Source of the DNA: Acetobacter cibinongensis
Lineage (GTDB): Bacteria; Pseudomonadota; Alphaproteobacteria; Acetobacterales; Acetobacteraceae
Direction of reading: 5' to 3'
NCBI RefSeq assembly: GCF_000963925.1
Contig: NZ_BAMV01000010.1
Coordinates: forward strand, 1-64,000
DNA: 64,000 nt
Shown here: positions 34,411 through 42,322 of the stretch, piece by piece
Layout: each line of letters opens with the position of its first letter
Numbering within the stretch: the first letter of the stretch is position 1
Program-made: the position numbers and the translations under genes
The notes under the pieces: model-generated
Seen by the model: the letters and a program-made list of their open reading frames with translations, nothing else
What the model was told of the DNA's origin: nothing
Database searches by the model: none

Positions 34411-35262
34411 TTACTGATCGGTTTTATCCAACCAGTCCTCCACAAGGCGCCTGCGCGCTATGGCCACATAGTCCTCATCAATATCAATCCCAACGCCAGA
34501 GCAGCCCATGCGCTGTGCTGCCAGCAACGTCGTGCCTGTGCCCATAAACGGATCTAAAACCTTGGCTTTTTTCCTGCCATGCAACCGGATGCACTGTTCA
34601 GGGAGCGCAACCGGAAACGTGCCCGGATGATCGAATTTCTCGGAGCGCCCGCGCACAGTCTCGTAGGGTATAAACCAGGTATCGCCTCGGCAGCGCCGGT
34701 CCTGCCTGTGGCCCCGCCGGGCGATATTTGACTTGTCCTGATACGGCACCCCAGCATTCAGCCGATCCAGCAGCACGTCACCATCCAGCGTAAAATGCAG
34801 AAGGTGCTCGTGCCCACGGTGCAGGTAGCGCTGGCTGTTCATGGGCTTGAAGTGCCCAAAGCTCTCCTCACCCACAGAAATGGATTTGACCCACGTAATG
34901 TGGTTTTGCAGCACAAACAGCTCCCGCATCCGCACAACAAGTTCAAACGGCAGCCAAGGTTGAGCAGATGAGCCGGAAATATTCAGGAAAAAAGACCCGT
35001 CTGGCCGCATGACGCGCCGCAGGCTTGCGGCAACCTCCATCATCCAGTCCAGATAATCTTCTTCCTCACGCCGGTCTGCGTAAGTGCGGTAAGAAAGGCC
35101 TATGTTGTAAGGCGGAGACGTTACAATAACATCTATCGTCTCCGCAGGCATACGCTGCAAAACGCGTAAGCAGTCGCCCCTTACCAGATGTTGCTGCCCG
35201 ACTTTATAACGCCGGGACTGCTTTGGTAAAACAGAGGCCTTTGAAACGCCGGCAGATGTCAC
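34411..35262 (-). CDS. Orphan DNA methyltransferase (N4-cytosine/N6-adenine, beta class)
   Basis: A 283-residue DNA methyltransferase. The catalytic motif TSPPYNIG is at about 48-55, near the N-terminus, and the SAM-binding motif DPFMGTGTT is near the C-terminus (about 241-249), the beta-class order. TSPPY is seen in N4-cytosine and some N6-adenine enzymes. It lacks the C-terminal extension of CcrM. No restriction endonuclease or specificity subunit is nearby, so it is likely a solitary, possibly regulatory enzyme. The start is a GTG that overlaps the timA stop by four bases. Confidence 0.85.
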   Translation of the reverse strand: MTSAGVSKASVLPKQSRRYKVGQQHLVRGDCLRVLQRMPAETIDVIVTSPPYNIGLSYRTYADRREEEDYLDWMMEVAASLRRVMRPDGSFFLNISGSSAQPWLPFELVVRMRELFVLQNHITWVKSISVGEESFGHFKPMNSQRYLHRGHEHLLHFTLDGDVLLDRLNAGVPYQDKSNIARRGHRQDRRCRGDTWFIPYETVRGRSEKFDHPGTFPVALPEQCIRLHGRKKAKVLDPFMGTGTTLLAAQRMGCSGVGIDIDEDYVAIARRRLVEDWLDKTDQ

Positions 35263-35939
35263 GCACTACGCGCCGATGCCAGACGCCAGATGCTGCCAGA
35301 TGCGCCCAGCAGGCGTTCAAAAATCCAGAGATCAGAAAACTCTGTAACGGCATCCATGCCGGTAACCGGCTGGTTTTCAGCATTCAGCACCAGACTGATC
35401 TGGTCAGAGACAATCCGAACCTCAATGGTGGCACCCACGCCCACAGCCAGTGGGGTGAGGTGAACATCTTCAATGCTTAATGACCGAATCGCCTTGATAT
35501 CCGTGCGCTGCGTTTCTCCCGCAGCGTTGCGGGCGGTAATGGCTGCTTCAAAGGACTCATACACCGCAGGGGTCAGGCGTGCTTTCAGTGTGACAAGATC
35601 GCCCTCCGCATAGGCTTTGACCACCTGCGCAAAAACAGTCTGCGCTCCGGTCAAAAACTGCTGCGGCGTAAAACTGGCATCCTTTTCACGCACCTGTAGA
35701 AGCAACTGCCCGACACGCGTGCCGGGAGCTGGAATGTTGAAATCAACATTCTGCTCTGCTGCTTCAGCTTTGGCATCAACACTCTTTCCCATCCCGGCAG
35801 CTTTTGCGGGCACAGGCATGGAGAGCGGCTGAATACCAACGCGGCGGCCCAGAACACTGCGTAAACGCAGCACCAGAAAGGCAGCCACAAGAGCAAAGAG
35901 AATAAGATCGACCGGAAAGTGGCCGAAAGAAAAATCCAT
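35259..35939 (-). CDS. Tim44/TimA family protein
   Basis: A 226-residue protein with one N-terminal membrane segment (about 9-25), a variable Ala/Lys-rich linker and a C-terminal Tim44-like domain (about 75-222: FTPQQFLTGAQTVFAQVVKAYAEGD at its start, FSDLWIFERLL near its end). This matches TimA, the alphaproteobacterial relative of the mitochondrial import protein Tim44. Its bacterial role is not settled. In other alphaproteobacteria it lies divergent from secB, as it does here with one small phosphatase gene between. It overlaps the DNA methyltransferase start by four bases. Confidence 0.85.
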   Translation of the reverse strand: MDFSFGHFPVDLILFALVAAFLVLRLRSVLGRRVGIQPLSMPVPAKAAGMGKSVDAKAEAAEQNVDFNIPAPGTRVGQLLLQVREKDASFTPQQFLTGAQTVFAQVVKAYAEGDLVTLKARLTPAVYESFEAAITARNAAGETQRTDIKAIRSLSIEDVHLTPLAVGVGATIEVRIVSDQISLVLNAENQPVTGMDAVTEFSDLWIFERLLGASGSIWRLASARSA

Positions 35940-36115
35940 AGTTCACACGTCCATTGTTGATGCGCCCGCCCGCAGGCAGAGAACACTCAGGAACTGGGCT
36001 TCCCCTAACACATAGAGAAGCCACCCGCCCGATACAATGACCGGACCCCTTTTGGCAGGCCTCTTAACAGCAATAGCCTTGCGGAAAAGCCCTTCTTTTT
36101 CCTATCTGCTAAACC

Positions 36116-36634
36116 ATGATTATTTTGCGACACTGCGAGAGCGAATTCAACCGGCTCTACAATCAGACCGGTCGGGACCCCAATCTGGCAGACCCCAGCC
36201 TGTCCGCCACAGGCAAAACCCATGCGGATCAACTGGTTTCTGCTCTTGGGCATCTGCCCATCACGCGTATTCTGGTCTCCCCCTTTACACGCGCATTGCA
36301 AACCGCCACCCCGCTGGCACGTGCCCTGAATATTACACCAGAAATTTCCCCCCTGCTGCGGGAGCGCGGCCTTTATTCCTGTGATATTGGAACACCCCCT
36401 AACACCCTTGCCTGGGCTTGGCCGCACCTCGATTTTGCGGAACTGGATGCCACATGGTGGTCCCCCCAGCCAGAAAGTGACCAGCATATGCAGAAGCGTG
36501 TTCAGCTTTTTCGGCAATTTATGGCCACACAACCCGATGCTGACCAAACCCTTGTGGTTTCCCACTGGTGGTTTTTGCTAGGGCTTTGTGGCGACAGTCT
36601 GGAGAATGGGGACTGGCGACATTACAGCCTGTAA
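36116..36634 (+). CDS. Histidine phosphatase family protein with variant motifs
   Basis: A 172-residue member of the histidine phosphatase (phosphoglycerate mutase) superfamily. The nucleophile motif reads LRHCESEFN (residues 4-12), with Cys in place of the near-universal Gly of RHG. The second histidine region reads VVSHWWF instead of SHGG. The catalytic residues themselves (first Arg-His, RALQT at about 60, the acid in LLRERG, and the second His) are kept, so activity is plausible with an altered pocket. Substrate unknown. It lies between timA and secB. Confidence 0.8.
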   Translation: MIILRHCESEFNRLYNQTGRDPNLADPSLSATGKTHADQLVSALGHLPITRILVSPFTRALQTATPLARALNITPEISPLLRERGLYSCDIGTPPNTLAWAWPHLDFAELDATWWSPQPESDQHMQKRVQLFRQFMATQPDADQTLVVSHWWFLLGLCGDSLENGDWRHYSL

Positions 36635-36821
36635 ACACTTGTTTTGGTTTGTCCTGCCGCCCCAAAAAGCAAACTTTTTTTAACGCGGCCCCCTTGCGGA
36701 TCCACACCGGACGTGTCCTGTATTGCGGCACGCTCAAGCCTTGCTGTATGCAGGAGGCCAGAGCATAAAATAACGTGCCGCCTAATTTTCAGTACGACCT
36801 GACAAGAAAGCTGTTTTTTCC

Positions 36822-37322
36822 ATGTCCGAAACTGACCAGTCCACCCTGCCGCCAGCTCTTCCGCTTGCTGTAAACTTGCAATACACGCGGGATCTGTCTT
36901 TTGAAGTACCAGGTGGGGCAGAAATCTTTGCAACCCTGCGCTCTCAGCCGACAATCTCCGTCAATATTGATGTGCAGGCCAGCCGCTTGCAGGATGATCA
37001 GTCCGTGTATGAAGTGACACTGGCGATTAAGGCAGAAGCCAAAGAAGCCCCTGAAACAGAAGGTGGCACACCTGGCCGTACCGTGTTTATTGCTGAACTG
37101 GCTTACGGTGCCGTGGTCACACTGACCAACCCGCCGCAGGAACTGATTGAACCGATGCTGCTGGTTGAAGTGCCGCGTCTGATCTTCCCATACGCACGTA
37201 ACATCATCAGTGATGTCACCCGCGATGGCGGCTTCCCGCCCATCGTGTTGCAGCCGATTGACTTTGTCGCTCTGTGGCAGGCCAAACGCGCTGAATTCCC
37301 GCAGACGGCAGGCAACGCTTGA
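36822..37322 (+). CDS. secB: Protein-export chaperone SecB
   Basis: A 166-residue SecB of normal length. It holds precursor proteins unfolded and delivers them to SecA. Landmarks: LQYTRDLSFEVP (about 20-31), VYEVTLAIKA, FIAELAYGAVVTL (about 88-100) and the conserved C-terminal half VEVPRLIFPYARNIISDVTRDGGFPP (spanning about 114-139), followed by LQPIDFVALW. Closed by a hairpin terminator that overlaps the end of hemD on the other strand. Confidence 0.97.
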   Translation: MSETDQSTLPPALPLAVNLQYTRDLSFEVPGGAEIFATLRSQPTISVNIDVQASRLQDDQSVYEVTLAIKAEAKEAPETEGGTPGRTVFIAELAYGAVVTLTNPPQELIEPMLLVEVPRLIFPYARNIISDVTRDGGFPPIVLQPIDFVALWQAKRAEFPQTAGNA

Positions 37323-37368
37323 TTTCTTAAACCTGAACAGGGTGCTCGCGCACCCTGCCATGGTTTTT

Positions 37369-37406
37369 AAACGGCTCTCTGGCAACGCCAGACGGGCCGT
37401 TTTTTA
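37369..37406 (+). terminator. Terminator after secB
   Basis: ACGGC (37371-37375) pairs with GCCGT (37396-37400), with an inner CTGG / CCAG stem, and is followed by a T6 run. A smaller GGTG / CACC hairpin lies just before at 37341-37354. The T-run includes the hemD stop codon on the opposite strand. Confidence 0.75.
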
Positions 37407-38180
37407 TGGAGAAGACCCAAGCAGCGACAACAGGGACGCCGCGTTTGGCTCCGGTGCAACCCGCACGGTACGCCAACCCGCTTTGAAGAGAACCTCTTTG
37501 GTTGCGTCAGACATCACAACCCCAATTGTACTGGCCGCAGCAGGCCATACAGGCCGTGGCAACGCACTTAACCAGCCTTTGGCGCTTGCAGCAGAAAAAA
37601 ACAGGCTATAGCCAATTCTGCCTTCTTCCAGAGCCTGCTGAATGGTCGGGCTTATTTTTTTGACGGGTCGTGTTGAGTAGGCCACGCGGCGGAATACCGT
37701 GAACCCTTTTGCACGGAGATGATGTGCAAAAGGCTCCCCCTGCCCAGACCCAGACAGCAACAATAAGGCCCCCTGCTCAGGCCGACGCTGCTGCACAAGC
37801 AGGTCACTCAGTGCAGAGGCATCGCCTTGAGCACTATAAACCACACTAAACCCCGCAGCATGAGCTCGGCGGGCTGTACGGTCCCCCACGGCAAAAACTG
37901 GTACAGAATGGTCTACACTGGTGCTGGCACATGGCACGGCCTGACCGCTGGTCAGCACAACAGCGCTCACCCCTGCTGGCAGCTCAGGCAGATAGTAGGG
38001 CCTGACCACAAGTGCTGGAGACGCAAAAGGCTGCCACCCGGCGTCAAGAAGTGCGGCAACTGTTTCCGACAGGCCGGGTTCAGGGCGTGTAACTAACACG
38101 CCCGAGGCTGGCTGAACGCAGCCCTGTTGCTGGTGACTTTCACCGCCGCTCTGGTGCCGATCAGGCAGTGAGTCGCCCAT
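37404..38180 (-). CDS. hemD: Uroporphyrinogen-III synthase
   Basis: A 258-residue HemD, closing and inverting ring D of hydroxymethylbilane. The family is poorly conserved; support comes from the two-lobed Rossmann-like pattern (VLVTRPEPGLSETVAALLDAGW at the first lobe, SLFFSAASAKGWL and GVVMSDATKEVLFKAGW at the second) and from its position 11 bases behind hemC. The first 25 residues are extra, Gln/Ser-rich and without recognised role; a later start is possible. Confidence 0.88.
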   Translation of the reverse strand: MGDSLPDRHQSGGESHQQQGCVQPASGVLVTRPEPGLSETVAALLDAGWQPFASPALVVRPYYLPELPAGVSAVVLTSGQAVPCASTSVDHSVPVFAVGDRTARRAHAAGFSVVYSAQGDASALSDLLVQQRRPEQGALLLLSGSGQGEPFAHHLRAKGFTVFRRVAYSTRPVKKISPTIQQALEEGRIGYSLFFSAASAKGWLSALPRPVWPAAASTIGVVMSDATKEVLFKAGWRTVRVAPEPNAASLLSLLGSSP

Positions 38181-38191
38181 TTTGTCCTTCT

Positions 38192-39265
38192 TCAGTCGCC
38201 CTCAAAAATATCTGCCGGGCTATCGGTTCGCAGGCTTTTACCAAGTTCGTGACCAAGGCGATGTGCATCCGCAGGCGCACCACTAATGGCACGCTTGAGC
38301 AGGAAAGACCCGTCCTCCCGCGCCACAAGCCCTGTCAGGTGAAGCTCCGGCTCTTCCCCAGCAACAACTGGAATAAGCTGGGCATACCCACCAATGGGTG
38401 TTCTGCAGGACCCATCCAGCTCTGCCAGAAGGGCGCGCTCTGCTGTTGCAACCGCGCGGGCCTCATAATCCTCAATAGCGGAGAGGAGTTCGCGCAGTTC
38501 CACGTCATCTTCACGGACGGTAACACCTACAATTCCCTGCCCGGCTGCTGGCACCATCAGCGTGGGGTCAAGCACAATATCCGCCCGCTCTGCCATACCA
38601 AGTCGCTTGAGCCCTGCCAGTGCCAGCAAGGTTGCATCACACTGCCGCCCCGCCAGTTTGTCGATTCGGGTCTGAACGTTCCCGCGCAGGAGGCCAAATT
38701 GCAGGTCAGGCCGCACATGAAGCATCTGAGCCTGACGGCGCACGGACGAGCACCCCACAACGGCCCCATGTGGCAACGCTGAATACGGGTCATCCGGGTC
38801 AGTCATAGCCAAATCTGGCCCCAGTATCAGGGCATCCCGTGCATCTTCACGCTTCAGGGTGCAGGCCAGCACCAGGCCGGGGGGTAGATCGGTCTCAAGG
38901 TCCTTCAGGCTGTGGACGGCAAAATCTATCCGCCCGTCAGCCAGAGCCTCATGAATTTCCTTGGCGAACAGACCCTTGCCGCCAATATCTGCCAGACGTC
39001 TATCCTGCACCTGATCCCCAGTGGTATTGATCTGGTGCTCCTGAAACGCCCCCATATCGCGCAAGACTGGGCAAAAGCGCGTCAGCATGGTCAGGAAGGC
39101 GCGTGTCTGAACCAACGCAAGCGGAGAGCCGCGCGTCCCGACACGAAGGGGCAGATGACGGCGGGTAGAATGCCCGGCTGTCTTTTTCTGGCGGGCCGCC
39201 GCCTCTGCCGCAATTTTTTGCAGCGCAGGAGAGATGGCGGGTGAGGAAGGGTAGGCTGAGTCCAT
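38192..39265 (-). CDS. hemC: Hydroxymethylbilane synthase (porphobilinogen deaminase)
   Basis: A 357-residue HemC that polymerises four porphobilinogens. Landmarks: RVGTRGSPLALVQ (about 42-54), the GGKGLFAKEI loop (about 94-103), HSLKDLETDLP (about 117-127), SSVRRQAQ and LRGNVQTRIDKL, and the cofactor cysteine in ELDGSCRTPIGGYA (about 290). About 38 N-terminal residues before the first strand are longer than usual, so the start may lie further in. Forms an operon with hemD and is divergent from tsaD. Confidence 0.96.
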   Translation of the reverse strand: MDSAYPSSPAISPALQKIAAEAAARQKKTAGHSTRRHLPLRVGTRGSPLALVQTRAFLTMLTRFCPVLRDMGAFQEHQINTTGDQVQDRRLADIGGKGLFAKEIHEALADGRIDFAVHSLKDLETDLPPGLVLACTLKREDARDALILGPDLAMTDPDDPYSALPHGAVVGCSSVRRQAQMLHVRPDLQFGLLRGNVQTRIDKLAGRQCDATLLALAGLKRLGMAERADIVLDPTLMVPAAGQGIVGVTVREDDVELRELLSAIEDYEARAVATAERALLAELDGSCRTPIGGYAQLIPVVAGEEPELHLTGLVAREDGSFLLKRAISGAPADAHRLGHELGKSLRTDSPADIFEGD

Positions 39266-39485
39266 AAGGTGTGTCTATTACCGGGAATGATGAAAGGACA
39301 AGCAGCCATGATGCCCGGCAGGTCTGAAAACTTTGCGCCCCCGGTGGCCACGCCGCCCCGCTGCGCGCCATTTCGTACCCGCAACACTTCGGCAGGGTCT
39401 TATACGGCAGATTTACAGACTGCGGGAGAGCGGTTGACGCAATACCACGCCATCCCCCCATTTTCAGATTTCCCTCCGGCCTGAT

Positions 39486-40643
39486 ATGCCACCTGTCAAA
39501 CCCTTACAAACCGCAGAAAAACGCGCTTCAACCACAGGTACCCACTCTATGTTGTCCACCCCTTCCTCTGTTCTGCCCGGCCCTGTTCTGGCCATAGAGT
39601 CATCCTGTGATGAAACCGCCTGTGCGATTCTCTCTTCCGATGGCACCTGTCTGGCTCAACGTGTCGTGTCTCAGGATGGCCATGCAGATTTTGGAGGGGT
39701 GGTGCCAGAAATTGCCGCCCGTGCCCATTTGGCATTATTGCCGGGACTCGTGCGGGCTACCCTTGCAGATGCACAACTGACAGCCAACGACATCGGGTTT
39801 GTGGCCTCCACCACCGGGCCGGGGCTTATAGGCGGCCTTATTGTTGGCAGCGGCTTTGGCAAAGGTCTGGCGCTGGCGCTTGGCAAACCCTTTGTCGCCG
39901 TGAACCACGTGGAAGCACATGCTCTCACAGCCCGTATTCCCGGTCTGGTGCCCGGTGGGGCTCCCTTCCCTTACCTGTTGCTGCTGGTGTCCGGCGGGCA
40001 TTGCCAGTGTATTGCTGTGGAAGGGGTTGGTCAGTACCGCAAACTTGGCGGAACCATTGACGATGCGGCTGGCGAGGCCTTTGACAAGGTCGCAAAAATG
40101 CTGGGCCTTGGCTGGCCCGGTGGCCCCGCGCTGGAAAAACTGGCACGGGACGGCAACCCGAAGACTATTCCCCTCCCTCGCCCTCTGTTGGGCCGGGAAG
40201 GATGTGATTTTTCTTTTTCAGGCCTAAAGACTGCTCTGTCTCAAAAGCTGGCACCGTTTGGGCAAAGCCCTTTGCCACGGCAGTTTGCTGCTGATCTTGC
40301 TGCATCGTTCCAACAGGCTGTGGCCGATGTTGTGGCAGACCGTATAACCCATGCCTTACGCATGATGCCCGATGCAGGCCTGTTGGTGTGCGCTGGAGGT
40401 GTTGCCGCAAACTCCGTACTGCGCGCACGGCTTGAAACCGTAGCGGAACAGCATGGCATACGGTTCGCGGCCCCACCCTTGAAGCTCTGTACGGATAATG
40501 CCGTCATGGTTGGCTGGGCAGCACTGGAAACCTGTCAGGAAGCGGCCAGACGCGGCTTGCCTCAGCCTGATGACACCGCCACACGCCCACGCCCGCGCTG
40601 GCCGCTTGATGAGATGGCGCATCGCTTTGCGGCCACCCTTTAG
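39486..40643 (+). CDS. tsaD: tRNA t6A37 threonylcarbamoyltransferase
   Basis: A 385-residue TsaD (ASKHA fold), which transfers threonylcarbamoyl to A37 of ANN-decoding tRNAs together with TsaB and TsaE. Seen: IESSCDETA (about 38-46), TTGPGLIGGLIVG, the metal-binding NHVEAHA (His-x-Glu-x-His, about 138-144), LLLVSGGHC and CAGGVAANSVLR (about 298-309). The family usually begins close to VLAIESSCDE, so the start at 39549 is also possible; the upstream one is listed because it gives an open frame with an ATG. tsaB and tsaE are not in this window. Confidence 0.96.
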   Translation: MPPVKPLQTAEKRASTTGTHSMLSTPSSVLPGPVLAIESSCDETACAILSSDGTCLAQRVVSQDGHADFGGVVPEIAARAHLALLPGLVRATLADAQLTANDIGFVASTTGPGLIGGLIVGSGFGKGLALALGKPFVAVNHVEAHALTARIPGLVPGGAPFPYLLLLVSGGHCQCIAVEGVGQYRKLGGTIDDAAGEAFDKVAKMLGLGWPGGPALEKLARDGNPKTIPLPRPLLGREGCDFSFSGLKTALSQKLAPFGQSPLPRQFAADLAASFQQAVADVVADRITHALRMMPDAGLLVCAGGVAANSVLRARLETVAEQHGIRFAAPPLKLCTDNAVMVGWAALETCQEAARRGLPQPDDTATRPRPRWPLDEMAHRFAATL

Positions 40644-40694
40644 CGCTACTATTCTGATACATCCCCTTTATCTAACCGTCACGAGGCCGCCCAC

Positions 40695-41516
40695 TTGAAT
40701 TACCGCCACGCCTACCATGCAGGTAACTTTGCTGATTGCATGAAACACGCCCTGCTTGTCTCCCTCCTAAGCAGCTTTTTACGCAAGCCTTCTCCGTTTG
40801 TGGTGCTGGACACCCACGCGGGCATTGGCCGTTATGATCTGGAAGGAACAGAAGCCGAGAAAACGCAGGAATGGCGGAGCGGTATTGGCCTGTTGGAACA
40901 GGAAGGCCCGGAAAGCCCTCTGGCACCATGGCTGGAGCTGGTTAAAAAAGCTGGCCTGCCGCACCGCTACCCCGGTTCTCCCATGCTGGCCTCTTTCATG
41001 CTGCGTCCGCAGGACCAGCTTATATGCTGTGAGAAGCACCCGGAGGATAAACGTGTTCTCTATGGGCTGTTTACCCGCACGCCCAATGTTTTTGTGCATG
41101 AACGGGATGGCTATGAGGCGCTCCGCGCTCTCCTGCCCCCCAAAGATGCAAAACGTGGCCTTGTGTTGATTGATCCACCATTTGAGCAGACAGACGAATT
41201 CAAGCGTCTGGTAGAAGCGGTGCAAACCATCCGCACCCGTTTTCCCACCGGGGTCATCGCAATCTGGTACCCCATCAAGCACAGAACGCCTGTGCGCACG
41301 TTTCTCACCGCGCTTCAGGACGCCGGGGTGCGCGACATGCTGACAGCGGAACTGCTGATGGCTCCCCCGACTGACCCTGACCGCCTCAATGGCTCAGGCT
41401 TACTGGTTATCAAGCCGCCATTTGGTTTTGCAGAACAAGCCGAGGCCCAACTGGCCCGGTTAAAAACCGTGCTTGGAGCACACGATTATAGCGTGACGCA
41501 GATCAGCCCGGAATAA
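40695..41516 (+). CDS. rlmJ: 23S rRNA (adenine(2030)-N6)-methyltransferase
   Basis: A 273-residue RlmJ. It begins directly with the family's N-terminal signature NYRHAYHAGNFADCMKHALL, so the TTG at 40695 is the start; GAGG lies eight bases upstream. VLDTHAGIGRYDL (about 36-48) is the SAM-binding motif and LIDPPFEQ (about 156-163) the catalytic D/NPPF motif. It lies 51 bases after tsaD in the same direction and is probably cotranscribed. Confidence 0.95.
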   Translation: MNYRHAYHAGNFADCMKHALLVSLLSSFLRKPSPFVVLDTHAGIGRYDLEGTEAEKTQEWRSGIGLLEQEGPESPLAPWLELVKKAGLPHRYPGSPMLASFMLRPQDQLICCEKHPEDKRVLYGLFTRTPNVFVHERDGYEALRALLPPKDAKRGLVLIDPPFEQTDEFKRLVEAVQTIRTRFPTGVIAIWYPIKHRTPVRTFLTALQDAGVRDMLTAELLMAPPTDPDRLNGSGLLVIKPPFGFAEQAEAQLARLKTVLGAHDYSVTQISPE

Positions 41517-41521
41517 GTAAC

Positions 41522-41544
41522 TCCTCCCGCTTATGGCGGGAGGA
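41522..41544. terminator. Hairpin between convergent rlmJ and marC
   Basis: TCCTCCCGC (41522-41530) pairs perfectly with GCGGGAGGA (41536-41544) around a 5-base loop. No T-run follows on either strand, so efficiency is uncertain. Confidence 0.6.
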
Positions 41545-41546
41545 CT

Positions 41547-42272
41547 TCAAACGGCCTTCATGGCCAACCAGATCTGGACAGCAAAGCCCTGCACACCTGC
41601 AGCCAGAATTTGTACGCCAATGCACAACAGAACGAGGGCAGCCATACGGCTTACAATCCGTGTGCCTGTGACCCCAAGCAGAGACACCAGCTTTTCTGAC
41701 CAGGAATAGGCGGCCCACACCACCAGCACGACAGCAACCGCCGCCAGCGTGACCCCAAATTCGTAGGGCAGAAAAGGCTGCCCCGGCGGGCAGCCTGACC
41801 CCAGCGCAATAGCCACGGCAATGGTACCTGGCCCCACAGTAAACGGCATTGCAAGCGGGAAAAATGCCGAGTCCGACCAGTTGGGGGACATAACGGTCTT
41901 TCCGCCCTGCAAAGCCTGCTTTTCCTTTTTGGCTTCCATGGTTTCCGGGCTTTGCAGCAGGTTCCAAGCCCGTACCGCCACAACCAGACCACCCGCCACG
42001 CGCAGCGCACTGACGGTAATACCAAAAAAGACAAGAACCTTGCCGCCCAGCCAGATAGAGATCAGCACGATCATAAAAGAATAAAAGGCAACCAGCTTGC
42101 TCAGCGCCATAATTTCGCGCTGGGAACGCCCTGTTGTGGCCTGCGCAAAAATAAGCGATGCCCCAAACGGATTTACAATGGAAAACAAGGCCGGAAAGGC
42201 CAGCAGGAACGCGGTTGTTGCTGCGGGCACAGCGCCCCCCTGCAAAAACGGAACCGTAAGAGCTGCTGACAT
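41547..42272 (-). CDS. MarC family integral membrane protein
   Basis: A 241-residue protein with about six membrane segments, of the MarC/UPF0056 family (SIVNPFGASLIF near residue 32, LRVAGGLVVAVRAWNLL around 90, then PLAMPFTVGPGTIAVAI at about 140, a typical repeated MarC motif). Function is unknown; MarC itself is not a drug pump despite its name. It lies 50 bases behind the mprF-like gene and is probably the last gene of the lysS-mprF-marC unit. Confidence 0.88.
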   Translation of the reverse strand: MSAALTVPFLQGGAVPAATTAFLLAFPALFSIVNPFGASLIFAQATTGRSQREIMALSKLVAFYSFMIVLISIWLGGKVLVFFGITVSALRVAGGLVVAVRAWNLLQSPETMEAKKEKQALQGGKTVMSPNWSDSAFFPLAMPFTVGPGTIAVAIALGSGCPPGQPFLPYEFGVTLAAVAVVLVVWAAYSWSEKLVSLLGVTGTRIVSRMAALVLLCIGVQILAAGVQGFAVQIWLAMKAV

Positions 42273-42322
42273 AGCCTAACCCGACACTCAAGGCCCACGC
42301 AGGAAGCCTGATTTAAAAGAAT

